Below, piece by piece: positions 37,952 to 49,927 of a DNA stretch of 64,000 nucleotides. The notes below the pieces were generated by a model, which saw only the letters and a program-made list of their open reading frames with translations, did not search any database and was not told the DNA's origin. The DNA is from Ascidia mentula. Lineage: Eukaryota > Chordata > Ascidiacea > Phlebobranchia > Ascidiidae. The first letter of the stretch is position 1; each line of letters starts with the position of its first letter. The stretch is taken from contig OX387198.1 in NCBI GenBank assembly GCA_947561715.1, forward strand, positions 9,052,001 through 9,116,000. Reading direction: 5' to 3'. The position numbers were made by a program, and so were the translations under genes.

Positions 37952-40900
37952 CTAAACTGCTATGTTCATTTTGCGGGCCAGGTAATCAGCCAGGTCCGGC
38001 TTGTGCTCCATCCAATAGTTGATTAATTCTTCTACGGTGAAACTTAGCGAAGTAGCACGAATGGCTCTGAGGGTGTCCACGAGGTACATTACAATGCTTT
38101 CATCTAAAAATGACTTGAAAGTATTGATTGTGCCCCAATGCTTTGGATGCAGAAAGGGCATTTTAGACGAAGTTAAACCAATTTACCAGCGATTTGACAG
38201 ATGGCATTCACAGCGACGCGACAATATCAAGATTACCTCAAACATATTTGGGTTACGTTTACCTCTGTTAAAAATTCTCTTTAACTCATCCTGTTTATTC
38301 CTGTTAACTTTCCAACGAGCAGATAGTCGGGTCACGTGTAGTGATTGTATTGGTACTGTTGTATGAAGCAAGTGGTCTTCAGCTTCGTCAACTGTTGGAT
38401 TGAAACGTAACTCTTTTTTGTTTTGTTTGATAAAAGTGTTTTTATCTTTACGATATAGAGCCGATAATACGTTTATTGAGCTGCAGAATTGACAACTAAA
38501 TAGCCAAGTAAACTAGGTATAACCCTTTCGAAACAAACAAAAGTGATAACACTATGTCCAAGCAAATGCAAAAAGCAATAGTGCCTTCAGGTTCTGCGAA
38601 GCATCTCGCCAAAGAAGTAATGTGGAGAAAATCTAATACACATGAATGTGTACACGTCCTGTTGCGACCTGCACGATTGACTGCTACATACTTTATTCTA
38701 TACCCACTTACGTTTGCGGTTTCGCTCATCGTGGTCTATTTGGGGTACTTCCCGCTCTGTTCTTCCATGCTCCTGGTGTTCTGGAACAAACGCGCCATCT
38801 TCATCGTGCATGTCGTGTGTATTGCTAACGGACACGCGCGGTATGCGCGGAGGCTCTCTAGTCTCCGTCGTTGGTCCTCTGGCGGGAATGGAGGCTTGCT
38901 TGATTGGCGGATCTTCTATGGTATTTCCCATCAGGGGTTCATCTTCTTCGTGCGAATTCTCGCTTACCAACGATTGGCTAAAATCATTTTTATGCATGTG
39001 AAAGTTGGGCGAAAATTCACAGTATAGAAACGCTTACAGCACTTCGCTTGTACAATAAGAAACAAAACAAGAGTAAACTTTCGGTTAGTGATTGTTGATG
39101 GCTTGTCACGATAGATGCTGTTACACAGTTGTAATTGGTCCCCATGTGAAGTGAAATTATGCCACGAAAATGTGGTAGAGTTTGAATGTTGGCCTTTCCA
39201 ACTCATTCCCGAACCATATTTTTTTGCGCTGAGGGATGAATTTTAGAGATACTTACGTTTCAATATCCTTCTTTACATGTATTTTTGGCACCTTCCCCGA
39301 ATCCTGGCTTGACTCGCTGCTGAAAAAAAAAAACAATCAGTAACAACTCTAACAATTTGAAATTCACTGTTTTGGCAGTTTTCCTTTCAGCTTAAACCGT
39401 TTCGATTGGGTGTGCCTTTGTCCCATTTATTATTCAGAAAGTAATTTGTCTTTTTGACAAACTTTTTGCCACACATGATCATAAATATCGCATTTGACCC
39501 TTCGTGAAGGACGGGGAGTCTAAGACAAGAGACAAAAACATTTGTACAGTAAATTGTTGAAATTGTTTGCTTTTCAAGTAGTAAATAATTAACAACACCG
39601 AACTACTGCGATTACAGTTCTTCTCTGATTTCAATTGTGAAATCACACTATCCCAGAATAATTTCCAGCAACAGCAAAATCGAATTTTAATACAGAACCC
39701 TTAATAATTTGTTTTTTACCGTAATATATTTTAAAACATTCTACTGAACTACGATAATTTGTATTTACGATCACTGTACGTTACAGAAACATTTAACTTA
39801 CAAGTGTTCTTCATGTGCATCAACATCAGTGTTCTGAGTTGGTAGGTTGTGTTCACTTCTATGACAGAAGGTTTTTTTACTCACTTCTGTGCGTTAGGTA
39901 TATTGACTTGTTTGGGTGTTCGACATATTTTAAATCATACACTTAATATAAATGAACGGTAGGCTACAACATTATGTGTTACATTTGGTGTAAGTCAGCA
40001 GTACTGCGTTTCGGCGTGTGGTTTTAGCAATGAATGACAAACAAAGGTCAAATGGTAAAAACAAGTGAGTGTACTCACTTATAAGTCACTATTTAACTTG
40101 TGCGCAGTCCTGAAAGCGATGTAAAACGATCGAGAAAATCACAATGGCCCAGTTCCTCCTATCGTAGTTTCGATAGGTGATACCCCCAGGTAGGAACACT
40201 AGTTCCGAGGTTTCTTTTTATTATTAGGGTATGACGTAAACTGTTTTTCAATTGACTTACGGTTGTGAGAAAGCAGTACCCGTTTGTTCCGACTCGTTCT
40301 CAGATTGCTGTTCAATGACATGGCTGAAACAATAACACAAGCCGGATTGAAGGTATGTTGGTCACAACGTCAATGTATTAATGTATGCTGGTAGATAATT
40401 ACGACGTATTTACCTTTCCGATACAACTTCTTGGTCGCTATTTCGTCCATTAAATCTGCAAAATGATTTCAATTTCGTTAGGTCTATTAACAATTTGTTC
40501 TGGCGATTTGTTTCTAAAACTAAGACCAAGGACACAATTTATGTTCATATTTGTTTTTTGTCCACCATTTATCACAGCAAATTGCGTCCCAGCAATTGAT
40601 AAAGGACCTCTTCTTTAATTCTTAATTTTGAGACTTCGCTTACCTTTTAAGTAGGTAAACAAGTTATATTTATATTGCGGTATCTATTACACAATTTTGA
40701 CAAAAACCTCGCTGGTTTTCAATTTACTTACGGTTCTGAATGAGCTGCATCACGTGCGTTGTCAGATTGCTGGGCCATCATTAGTCTAAAAAAAATATGG
40801 TAACTTTTTTAACCTTAATTTTTAGCACATGTAATCTAGAACAAAACAACTTGATGTTGGAATTATTGGCAGGCATTGTTTTGATAGAAGTGGACAAAAC

Positions 40901-42399
40901 ATTTGGCTTTACTAACCTTCCAGATTCAACATCTTGATCGATATTTTGATTGTCAGAGCTGCAAAAAAATGGATTCAGTATTATTGCAATAAATTTTGTT
41001 TGTTGGCTGTTTTTTTTTAAATCTAACTTGCAAAGGGAAATCAAAAAACTTAAACAATCTTTTGTGCATACAAAGCAAGTGATTTTGACAGGTTTAAGCT
41101 AAGATGACCATGTTGATTAACCCTGATCGGACTAACCTTACTATGGATGTGGATACAGATTCTTTTATGTCGTTTGTTCGCAACCTGGAAATTTTGACAA
41201 CTCAGAAATAAAACCAGTAGCTTGACTTATGAGTAAAAGTGATTGACTGAAAATTATTGGCACTTCTAGCAAAGTGTTTGATCAAAAACACCACATATGT
41301 ACTCACACAGTTGACATCCATTGCCGGAATCTCTGGAGAAAACTCTGGAGAAAACTCTGCAGAAAACTCTGCAGAAGTCGCGAGTAAAAGACATGTTCTT
41401 TTAAGCAGACGAATTTGTTTGCCTTATCATACCTTTATTTTCTTTCTCCAGAAGCCTAAGAGGCATATTACAATGATTATACTTCCAAAAATGATGATAA
41501 CATCAATGTAGTTAGATTCTGTATGCTCATCAGCCTTTGTTGTAGTTGACGATACGTCTGTCGTTTGCTGAAGTTCTGGTGAACTGGTCGATGGGACGTT
41601 AGATTCGCTACTGGTAGTTGGTGGTTGTCTATTCGTTTCTTGTCTAAACAAGTATGAAGATTACGAGCAAACTTAAATCAGTTGCTGAAAGAGAGCTTTT
41701 GTTGCTTACATGTTTGACGTTTCCTGTACCACAGAAGTATGGAAGTCTTTTAAAGGTTTGCAGTCTTCTAAACCCTTTATGTGAGCAGTATCGTTTATTC
41801 CTGCCCCAGGTGGGCAGGGCAGGCAAAGGGTGTCATCTTGTTTCTTGCTGCGTAAAGATAATTTATTATGGATCGTTAAACATTACGGAAAACTAATATA
41901 CGGTAATGTTTTACCTGCACGCTTTTTGAAAATACATGTTAACCCCACAAGCACAACACTGAATTAAATTTCCTTTTCCGTCGAAAACCGATTGAAGTTT
42001 ATAATCTTTGGTTTCAAGACTGGGACATGGATCTGTTTGGGATATTTCCTTGACCTTATCTTTGTGTGTCAGAACCCCCTGCAATACAACAGTTTACAAG
42101 GGTAACCCAACAGAAAAGTGTTCGCAAAAAATTTCCAAAACTTTTGTGGAATTTTTTTTTGGATGAAGGACTTTTTAAATCTACATTTGACACCGAAACA
42201 CTGTATAAAAGACTTTGGTCGACGTTTTGGGTTTAAACGATATCTAACGAGATACATCTTACCTAAGTCTAAAAAATATATTGCACCATAAAGTATTTAT
42301 ACGAATACAGCAAACACTCATAGATCTTCATTAACTTACCTTGTTTCCCAAGCAGCAACCAAGCGCTGCATAGAATATGATATTTGTCAGCCCCCTCAT
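37952..42399 (-). CDS. TNF-receptor-like death receptor E, 518 aa
   Basis: Fifteen exons join in phase: 42340-42399, 41915-42078, 41710-41847, 41433-41643, 41307-41368, 41137-41184, 40917-40958, 40732-40785, 40414-40455, 40261-40323, 39802-39858, 39257-39319, 38712-38977, 38257-38391, 37952-38103. Residues 1-20 are a signal peptide. Cysteine-rich repeat 1 has DPCPSL and CCACGVNMYF; repeat 2 has CLPCPPGAGINDTAH. The transmembrane segment is near 168-188 (VIIIFGSIIIVICLLGFW). Two duplicated pairs of small phase-2 exons lengthen the cytoplasmic part, and PTQNTD fits both the PxQxT and PxQxxD TRAF-binding patterns. The death domain is at about 424-518. The 12-bp-repeat exon 41307-41368 is the least certain. 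Confidence 0.82.
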
Positions 42400-44246
42400 T
42401 TCGCTCCAAGTAACTCAAATATTTGCAGTTTATCGGTCAGTGCAGCTACAGTTGTGTTTCTAAGGCCAAAAAATAGCTTAAAACAAGTGTTTTTTTTTCT
42501 TTTTTGACTCTAAATAGTATCCAAGTGATATATGAATTCGGCGGTGTTGACCAGGTACATTGTCTGAATCAGCTGTGCCCGACAGTTTGTTTGTAGCACT
42601 AGCCCGGCCTGATTGCGCCACTGAGGTTTGCCTTTTTTCTTTCGTCTGTGACGTAAACGTAAAGGAAAGTTCTAGACTTCGGCCCAGAACCTATTGAAAT
42701 CTCCAAAATATCAGGCAATATTTTGCGTTATACCACCGTCACCTCAACCTCGATACAAAAAAATTATTTATATTTTAAAGGTTTGTTTGTGCGTACCATC
42801 GACACATCCCAAGCGTCTCATAATATGCTGTGTTTGGATCTAACTTTTCGAATCTGAACCAAAACAATAAAAGTAAACCTTCCTGCAACCAAAACACACC
42901 ATGAAGCTTATTTCAGCGCCAATTGCTAAGTATTTTTAAAATCACGCTTAAGGTAAATCTGAAAACACATCTGAACTGTGGAAAAACACGTCAGATGGTT
43001 TTGTTCTCGAAAAGTTTACCCACGTATTTACCCGGGGACTTCACCGTACGGGTTGATTTGTTTTGAAAAGGCCACAGGAGGGCGGTAGAGAATTGGATTG
43101 GGTGCCAAATGATTGAAAGCAGCCAAAGTAATCAACCACTGTACCAAGAAACATTCAATGAGATTTGCTCGTAGAATATTATGGTCAAATCTCTGCAACA
43201 CAGTGTAGTTTACATATGAACATCTCATCTACCCAACGGGAGTGACCTTGAACACCTTTATTATCAATATTTTTGCACTTTCTCCATTTGTTTGGAGTCC
43301 AGATTTTTCCTGACACCATTTTTTGCCTTTGTTTTGAAGTCTATAGTGCTGAAGCAAAAGGCAGAGCAGGCATCTAGCGGATCAGATGTCAAACATTTAG
43401 TTTTTATCCTGTAGCCAGAAACTAGCTGTTCATATCAAGCAGACATTTGTGTAATTGGTAACATTTATTTACAGATTCTACAACGTACAGTAATATACAT
43501 GACGCCTCCGTATAATAACGAGATTCGTTATAAAATCGGGTCTTGACATTTTGCTCACAAATTGACAAGGCGTCCGCTGCACCATGAACAATTATCAAAT
43601 TATTCAGTGTGCCCATCTGTTTAAACGCCATTTCAATTACAAAAAGTATAACATATACACGATTTGTTTGAAATGCGATTCTGTTTCTTGTGTTTCAACT
43701 TTGGTTAACAACTGTGCCTATAGAAAAAGTATTTTAAAAATGCTTTTGCTACTTGGGCAATATTCGTTTAGATTCTGTTTAAATCCAATGCACGGATCCA
43801 AACGAAACGTACAACGAATCATTTCAGAGAAATGCGCACCTGCATTCTCTTGTTTCAATAATTTCACTCGACGAGAAATACGGTACTCGTCAAGAGAATT
43901 GTGAAAACTAACCACTTAGTTAATTCCTGCATTTGAAATGTCAACACCTAGAAATGTCATGACTTTCTGCAGGTTTAAACTTCCCTACCGACATTAGAGA
44001 TGTTTTGAAGCCTTAATATTATACAAAAATTATATATATCAAGGTCATTGCAAGAAACTGTCAACCAAATGTTGACAAATTGCAGGTTAGCTTTAAGGCG
44101 GGTTTAATTGTAAAACCTTCCTATAACTCCCCACAAGAATTACATCAATTTAATCGTTGTCCCCACGCATTAGTTTGCTAAGTTATGATTTTCATACTCT
44201 TAGTTTGCTAAGTTATGGGGTTCATAAGTAATATAATGCTCTGGTG
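42400..44246. other. Intergenic E-F, no gene seen
   Basis: Presumed promoter of gene E and 3' flank of gene F. Just beyond the gene F stop, tagtttgctaagttatg is repeated at 44171 and 44201. No other feature could be supported. Confidence 0.45.
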
Positions 44247-46672
44247 TCACATCTGACACGAAAGCGGGGCGATCCCGTGCTGGACCGGACGGACAAGACC
44301 CATCTCTTGACTGACAAAGTAACCCAAGGCTGGCTTGTGCTGCATCCAGTAGGCCACTATATCATCAACCGAAAGATTGCTATTGGAATCGCGGATGGAC
44401 CAGATAACCTCGACGAGGTATTCTCTTACATCGCCTATGAACAAAATAGGTTAATTTTCCGTTAAACGTGTAGCACGAATCACAAAGATGTGAATCAAGA
44501 ACTATTGCATAAGTACAAACTTATGTAAGTACAAACTTATGTTTAAAAATCTGTTGCTTTTTTACGTTTTTCAAACTTCCGTTCTAACTCGTCTTGTTTG
44601 TTGATGTTGAGTTCAAAGTAAGCGGCAATTTGCTTCACGTTAAACGGTGTCACGTATATGTTTGCTTTCATGTGGAGTAGGTGCCTCTCCAATTTTTGAA
44701 CTGCAAAGCAATTAAAATGTTAAAGAATTTCCACTACTAGCTGGTTCTTGGGTCCTAAGAGTATTCTTGGGTCTAATATTTGTAAAGGTAAATACATATA
44801 TGGTTTTGTGCGATTAAAGTGCGTCCTGCAAAGTTAAAGAATGTACATTTAAATTTGCTGTTACCATAATATATTGATTGTGGTTGTGAACTTTTCAGTA
44901 AATTTTGCAAGTTAAACATCACTGAGGGACGAATATATCCCTCTGTGGACTATTTCCAGTCTAACGTATTTGTCGCGTACATTGGCGAAGACGCTCCGTT
45001 ATATTTGGCTGCGACGTTGCAATTCCAATTTCTTCATGGTCAATGTCGTTTTCAAAAGCTTGGCGCAAAGGAGGATCTGGTTCCTGAATCAACGTTGATG
45101 GGGAGTCGTCACCAATGGCTTTGTTCTGCTCGATGGCACACCCTTCAGTTACTTCCTTTTGTTCACTGAGAACTGCGCAGACCTTCGAGGGCGGTACAGG
45201 ACCGCTTTTCACCTGAACCACGACGTTGTATAATATGTAAGACGCATTTCTATATTGTATATTTTTGGAAAAGGAACATACTTCGAACTCTGATGAGTCG
45301 ACAGGTTTCCAAGTCTTTGTCTTTGAAATGAACTCCTTCTGCAATGAAATACGTCATTCTAAATTGCAAGTCTAGGAACTGAGCATCACGCAATCTGTTA
45401 CCTTTTTCTTCATTCGTGTCACCCAATACAAAAATAGCAACATGACAATAACCACGCCAATCAGAAGAAAAAATCCGTAAAGCAAAACCAAGCTTGTTTC
45501 GTTGTTGCCTTGATCTTTTGAGAGAAATACTTGTTTATCACCAAAGTTTAAAGGTTCGATTGTATATTGTACCAACCTTGTATCCGAACAAAATCCGATC
45601 GTTTAGCAGTTTGTTTTTTGGCGTCCCAACACAAAATTAGCAACATGACGATAACCACGCAAATCAGAAGAAAAAATCCGTAAAGTAAATCCAAGCTTGT
45701 TTCGTTGTTGCCTTGATCTTTTAAGAAAATACTTGTTTATCACCAAAGTTTTTGGATTGTATTGTAAGGTTGAATTGTATTGTACTAACCCGATCGGTGC
45801 TCTACACACACAAGATGACTCATGTGCCTGAACAGCAACTGCTTGCCATTTAGCAGTTTGTTTTTTGGCGTCTTTAAAATCATCTATTTCTTTTCTTGGT
45901 TGTGCGGTTTTTGGTTCAGCATTAGGCCTGAAAGAACAAATTGGTTTGCACGGCATGTGTAGAAGCAGCACCAAAAAGGAAATATATGTGCTTTGATTAT
46001 GTGATGGGAATGTCGCGGGAAATGAACCTTTATTACACCTACATACATCGCCCAAGTGCTCTGAAAGGTAATGTCAAAATAGAAAAGATTTTCGGAAAGC
46101 GCATCTTTTGTGCCATTTCTTACCCGAATGGCTGCACCTCAATCCCAATCCTTTATTTATCGCTGGGGTGGAACGGTTGTCAATCGTTCAACGCTACATG
46201 GCGCTTTTAACACATAAAACGCTAAAAAGTTTTACTTACAAACATGGGTCTGCGTTCTGCGCGCTCAGTAGGTCCTTTGCACCCGGTTCATTAAAACTTA
46301 TATCTTCACAATTGTCATAATATTGTATCAGAAGAATTTCTCCATTAACGTTGATTTTCTTTGTCCTGTTTAGATCAGAAGTCGAAGTGATTTTACAGGG
46401 TTTAAAATGACCATGGTAATAAAATAACTTTTTAAACTCTTTTTAACCTGTAAATGTTTTTCAGCTCCCTGCATCCATCACTACGGTTGAGAACAAGTCC
46501 GTCAAACGGGCAGAAGCAGGACCCTGCTGTAATTTGCCCCATCACATGCTGTAAAAACGTATTTTATTTTTGTTTCTAAACAATGACTGCTGATATTTTT
46601 CATATTTACCATTTGCTGATTAGTCAGGGGAAGCATCAGAATGATAATCTTCGACAGATTTTGAAGCGACAT
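44247..46672 (-). CDS. Death receptor F with divergent ectodomain, 404 aa
   Basis: Nine exons join in phase: 46610-46672, 46448-46548, 46240-46365, 45790-45927, 45402-45576, 45282-45338, 44981-45212, 44566-44700, 44247-44434. A signal peptide (residues 1-21) is followed by an ectodomain without DPCPHL; instead it has SCFCPFDGLVLNRSDGC, resembling the second-repeat type, then two cysteine-poor exons. The transmembrane segment lies near 172-194 (LLYGFFLLIGVVIVMLLFLY). The linker has IQEPDPP, shared with gene G. The death domain (about 298-390) is closest to that of G (TPFNVKQ, INKQ). A tandem relic of the transmembrane exon lies in the intron 45577-45789. Confidence 0.8.
45600..45789 (-). pseudogene. 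Tandem duplicate of the gene F transmembrane exon
   Basis: This stretch repeats the acceptor region and body of the exon at 45402-45576, including DQGNNETSL and LLYGFFLLI. Its far end repeats DAKKQTAK from the end part of the preceding exon 45790-45927. The duplicate has a one-base length change before DQGNNETS that shifts its frame relative to the used exon, and it lacks a GT donor at the matching place. It therefore looks like a decaying exon copy rather than an alternative exon. Confidence 0.7.
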
Positions 46673-47219
46673 GTTTAGTTGATTTCGGAAAAATACACCC
46701 TGCTGCCTTAAAAACTCTGCAAACAAATTAATTTTTTTGAAAAGCTCTAAATTATTTCTAACTGATCTGTTCGACTATCCGGAAACATATTTTTTTGTAA
46801 AAACGAACAATATACAAGTAGATTAATAAAGCTATATTACACGATTAAAATCCACCAAGGGACAAGCTACCTACAACTAATGCCCATTGCTGGTCTGTTT
46901 CGAAGAGAACTCCTTGTCTAACAGCGGAACTTAAACCAGGGCTCTTTATTGTCGAGGGCGTTCTCGCGGATCATTCTCTGCCACGTACGCAAACTCACTC
47001 AAGCTTATAAATTGTGTGGAATCGAATACGAATACAGTTGCATTACACTTAACGTGAAAGATTTAAATATTGGAGTAAGGTGGCCGAATAGAAAGCACTT
47101 GGAAAAATTAAAAGTAAAACGATTTCCAGTAATTTTCCTTAATTAAAGGTAATGAACGACAGTTGTAACTTGTGGCAATAAAGCAATTACCACAAGCGCG
47201 CGCACCTTGCAACGTAAGA

Positions 47220-47310
47220 TTAGTGGTTAGTTAATATGCGATTTGGTGGTTAGTTTATATGCGATTTGGTGGATAGTTAATAATATGCGATTAGTGGTTA
47301 GTTAATGTAA
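47220..47310. repeat. Four-unit tandem repeat, about 23 bp each
   Basis: Units vary around ttagtggttagttaatatgc plus ga, with small length differences. It lies about 550 bp upstream of the gene F start codon. Confidence 0.7.
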
Positions 47311-48547
47311 GATTTGGAATTAAAAATGTGTACGCACCCAACAATGATTCCCCAGAATACTTTCACAACCTATTCGCAAAGCTGTCAAATTTTTCTGGTG
47401 GACCACTTGTAATGTAATGTGATGAGAATTTAACCTAGCATTAGACGCACAATGAAAACTCTCAACACCCCAAAAAACAAGTACTGGATCCTTATTCAGG
47501 TTACATGCAACACTCAAAACTAACCGATATTTTTCGTCTTAAACTCCCCATTGAACAAAAGATTCTCCGAAATCGTCAATATCACGATCACAACAGATCA
47601 CAGTCTATTCAGGGACGTGGTTAAAGTCGACATTGTCCCTGGAACCATGTCGGACCATATTATGCTAACCCTAGATGTCGCTATAAACCCATCTCTAAAA
47701 GGAAGTTGGCTACTGGAAGCTTAATACAACAACGCATTTAAAAGACGAAAAATGGAACTAATCAAGAAAGTCACAAATAACTTCGTTTTTGAAAATATAG
47801 CAAAAGACACAAACCCACACGTTAGATGGCCGCTAATGTCCTTTTTTCCATGATAATCATACAAAAAAAGAAAAAAAGATTGTGCTGATTGTCATCATGG
47901 GGTTGCCTACTTTCGTGTCACCCGTTTTGGTGTATTGTGATGTATGTGGTAGCTTGGAAATAGATTACTCATGACCAAAGCGAACAACAATTTTTTTGTG
48001 CAAACTTTGTTTTATCTCCACCATTTTTCCAGAAAATTAGAACTCGCCTTTAGTCCAAATATCGCCAAAATTATATCCAGAAAGCTTTACACCTTCATAT
48101 AGTTGTCATAAGTGTGTTTATTGAAATCATGGGCTTGTTATGTCCTACATGTTTCAAACAGCTGGTTGGTAGCATGTTATAAATAAAACCAAAAGTATAC
48201 ATCAATAGCACGATTTATTCACAAACATAAGCTGGCAAAAATGCAAAACACACAAAAAAGCCTAATCAGCCAACATAAAAAACCTACTCATGAACACAAA
48301 GACATCATACATCATAAAGTGACCAAAAACGCCAGTGCTGTGGCCAAATATACATTTCGAATTTGTACTTTTCGTAAAACTTCGTAACATTCAAGGAACA
48401 TGATATTTAGGTTGTTTCACTGTGTTAAGGGGGGTTGTCAAATGCAAATTTTACTTTTGAGTGTGGCACACAATCGAGGAAAACACACGTGTAGGTACAA
48501 AAATTATGTATTTACAACTGTACACCCGGTTAAATCGTCGCGCAGGA

Positions 48548-48900
48548 GGGCGATTTTTGTGTGATGAGGCAAGGTCTTGACGTTCATAATCGCGTATACA
48601 CACTTGATCACATGCAAGAGTATAGCGTTTCATACTGGTTGCTGTCGGTCAATTCATCACAAGCGATATATCTGCTTCGACAATATCCCGGACAAGCAAC
48701 TCAACAAATCTCGTGAAAACAAGGACAACGTCACTTGTGAGAAGTAAGCAAAAGCACAGGGCTTTTTATAGTAATAATAATATTTCGTTTATACGTATGC
48801 AAAAGAATTCAATACTTCAACAGCATACGCATACAAGTATTTCATGACATTTTTTTCATCAAGTATTGCCCTTTGGGCTTTGTGGGTCATTTAGTGGCTG
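48548..48900. repeat. Segmental duplication, copy at the 3' flank of gene G
   Basis: Counterpart of 36779-37080. Both copies end with a similar gaacccacaccaaa stretch, and both lie about 1 kb beyond the stop codons of genes E and G. Confidence 0.85.
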
Positions 48901-49279
48901 AACCCACACCAAATATAGCTTATCATAAAGCACAATACAGAATTCAACAATGCATTAACAAACACTTATTAATTTGCATGTTTTTTTTAATATACCATTA
49001 TACATCAATAAAATACCCTTCTTGTCTAAGAAAGAGGTATATAAACTCAAGTAAGTTTGAAAAGTTCGTTATAACACAAAAAGATACTTTTACGTACACA
49101 ACCCCACTTGCGCAGACACAATGAGGCAGTTTTGGCAAATCTTCAGTAAATAAAATATTTCTAAATGTAGTCAACAACAAAATTGTTGATGAGATGTCTA
49201 TTACATGTTCCGGTTGTATACGTTAAAGTATCATCCGTGACTATAGTTGGGCTTTCGCATGTGCTTTGTGAAACGCGCA

Positions 49280-49427
49280 GTGAACACTTTTACACCACGT
49301 TACATACCAGGAGTAAGGGGATGACCGTCAGTGAAAACACAAGTTGACATTTAGTTGTGGTTTGGTAGTTAAGTGAAATTTCAACGTCGGTCGGTTCCGG
49401 TATGTAACGTGGTGTAAAAGTGTTCAC
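49280..49427. repeat. Perfect 29-bp inverted repeat around a 90-nt loop
   Basis: The arm at 49280-49308 (starting gtgaacacttttacaccacg) is exactly reverse-complementary to 49399-49427. The size suits a very small MITE or a transcribed hairpin. No flanking target duplication was seen. Confidence 0.85.
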
Positions 49428-49927
49428 CGATCTGGGAATTTAGCATTCATACAACTCGAATATAAATTGCAGAAAGTTGGCGGTCAAAACTTGCGTCCAG
49501 GACAAGAGTGAAAAGTTTCTCGCGAAAAAAACAAGTGCTTGTGAAACGTTAAAATACATATCCATTATCTGGCCGCACTCCAAGAGCGTTCAATCACAAA
49601 TGGGTCCCAAAGTAAAACCGTCTAATCTAAATGTATATGTAACACATAACCCTATAGTGGTGACCAAGTTGTACATTTTTTACTTTTTTTTAGCAAGAAA
49701 CCGTTCACTCCTGTCGTTTAAACAGATCTTTGAAAAGCTCACAGGGCAATACTTTCAAATTAGCCTTGGAATTTGTGTTTCGTGGTCCGAATTGTATCAT
49801 GTGGCGATCTGCCGAGTGCTAGCTTTAAAGAAACCGATTTAAACCCTAGTGATTTGCTTACATTAGAAAAGCACATGTGAAGCCCGGGAGGGTCGGCCCC
49901 AATACAGAACCGACCCGGAGCGGACAT

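Larger units (their letters stand above)
46673..49927. other. Intergenic F-G, repeats only
   Basis: No gene supported. It contains a four-unit tandem repeat (47220-47310), one arm of the E/G segmental duplication (48548-48900, 49688-49880) and a perfect inverted repeat (49280-49427). Confidence 0.5.

Noticed and set aside
38554-39027. Plus-strand 157-codon frame with hydrophobic stretches
   Set aside because: Antisense to the linker exon 38712-38977 of gene E, which joins in phase with its neighbours.
45613-45780. Second transmembrane exon as an alternative exon of gene F
   Set aside because: It is out of frame with the used copy and has no GT donor at the equivalent place.
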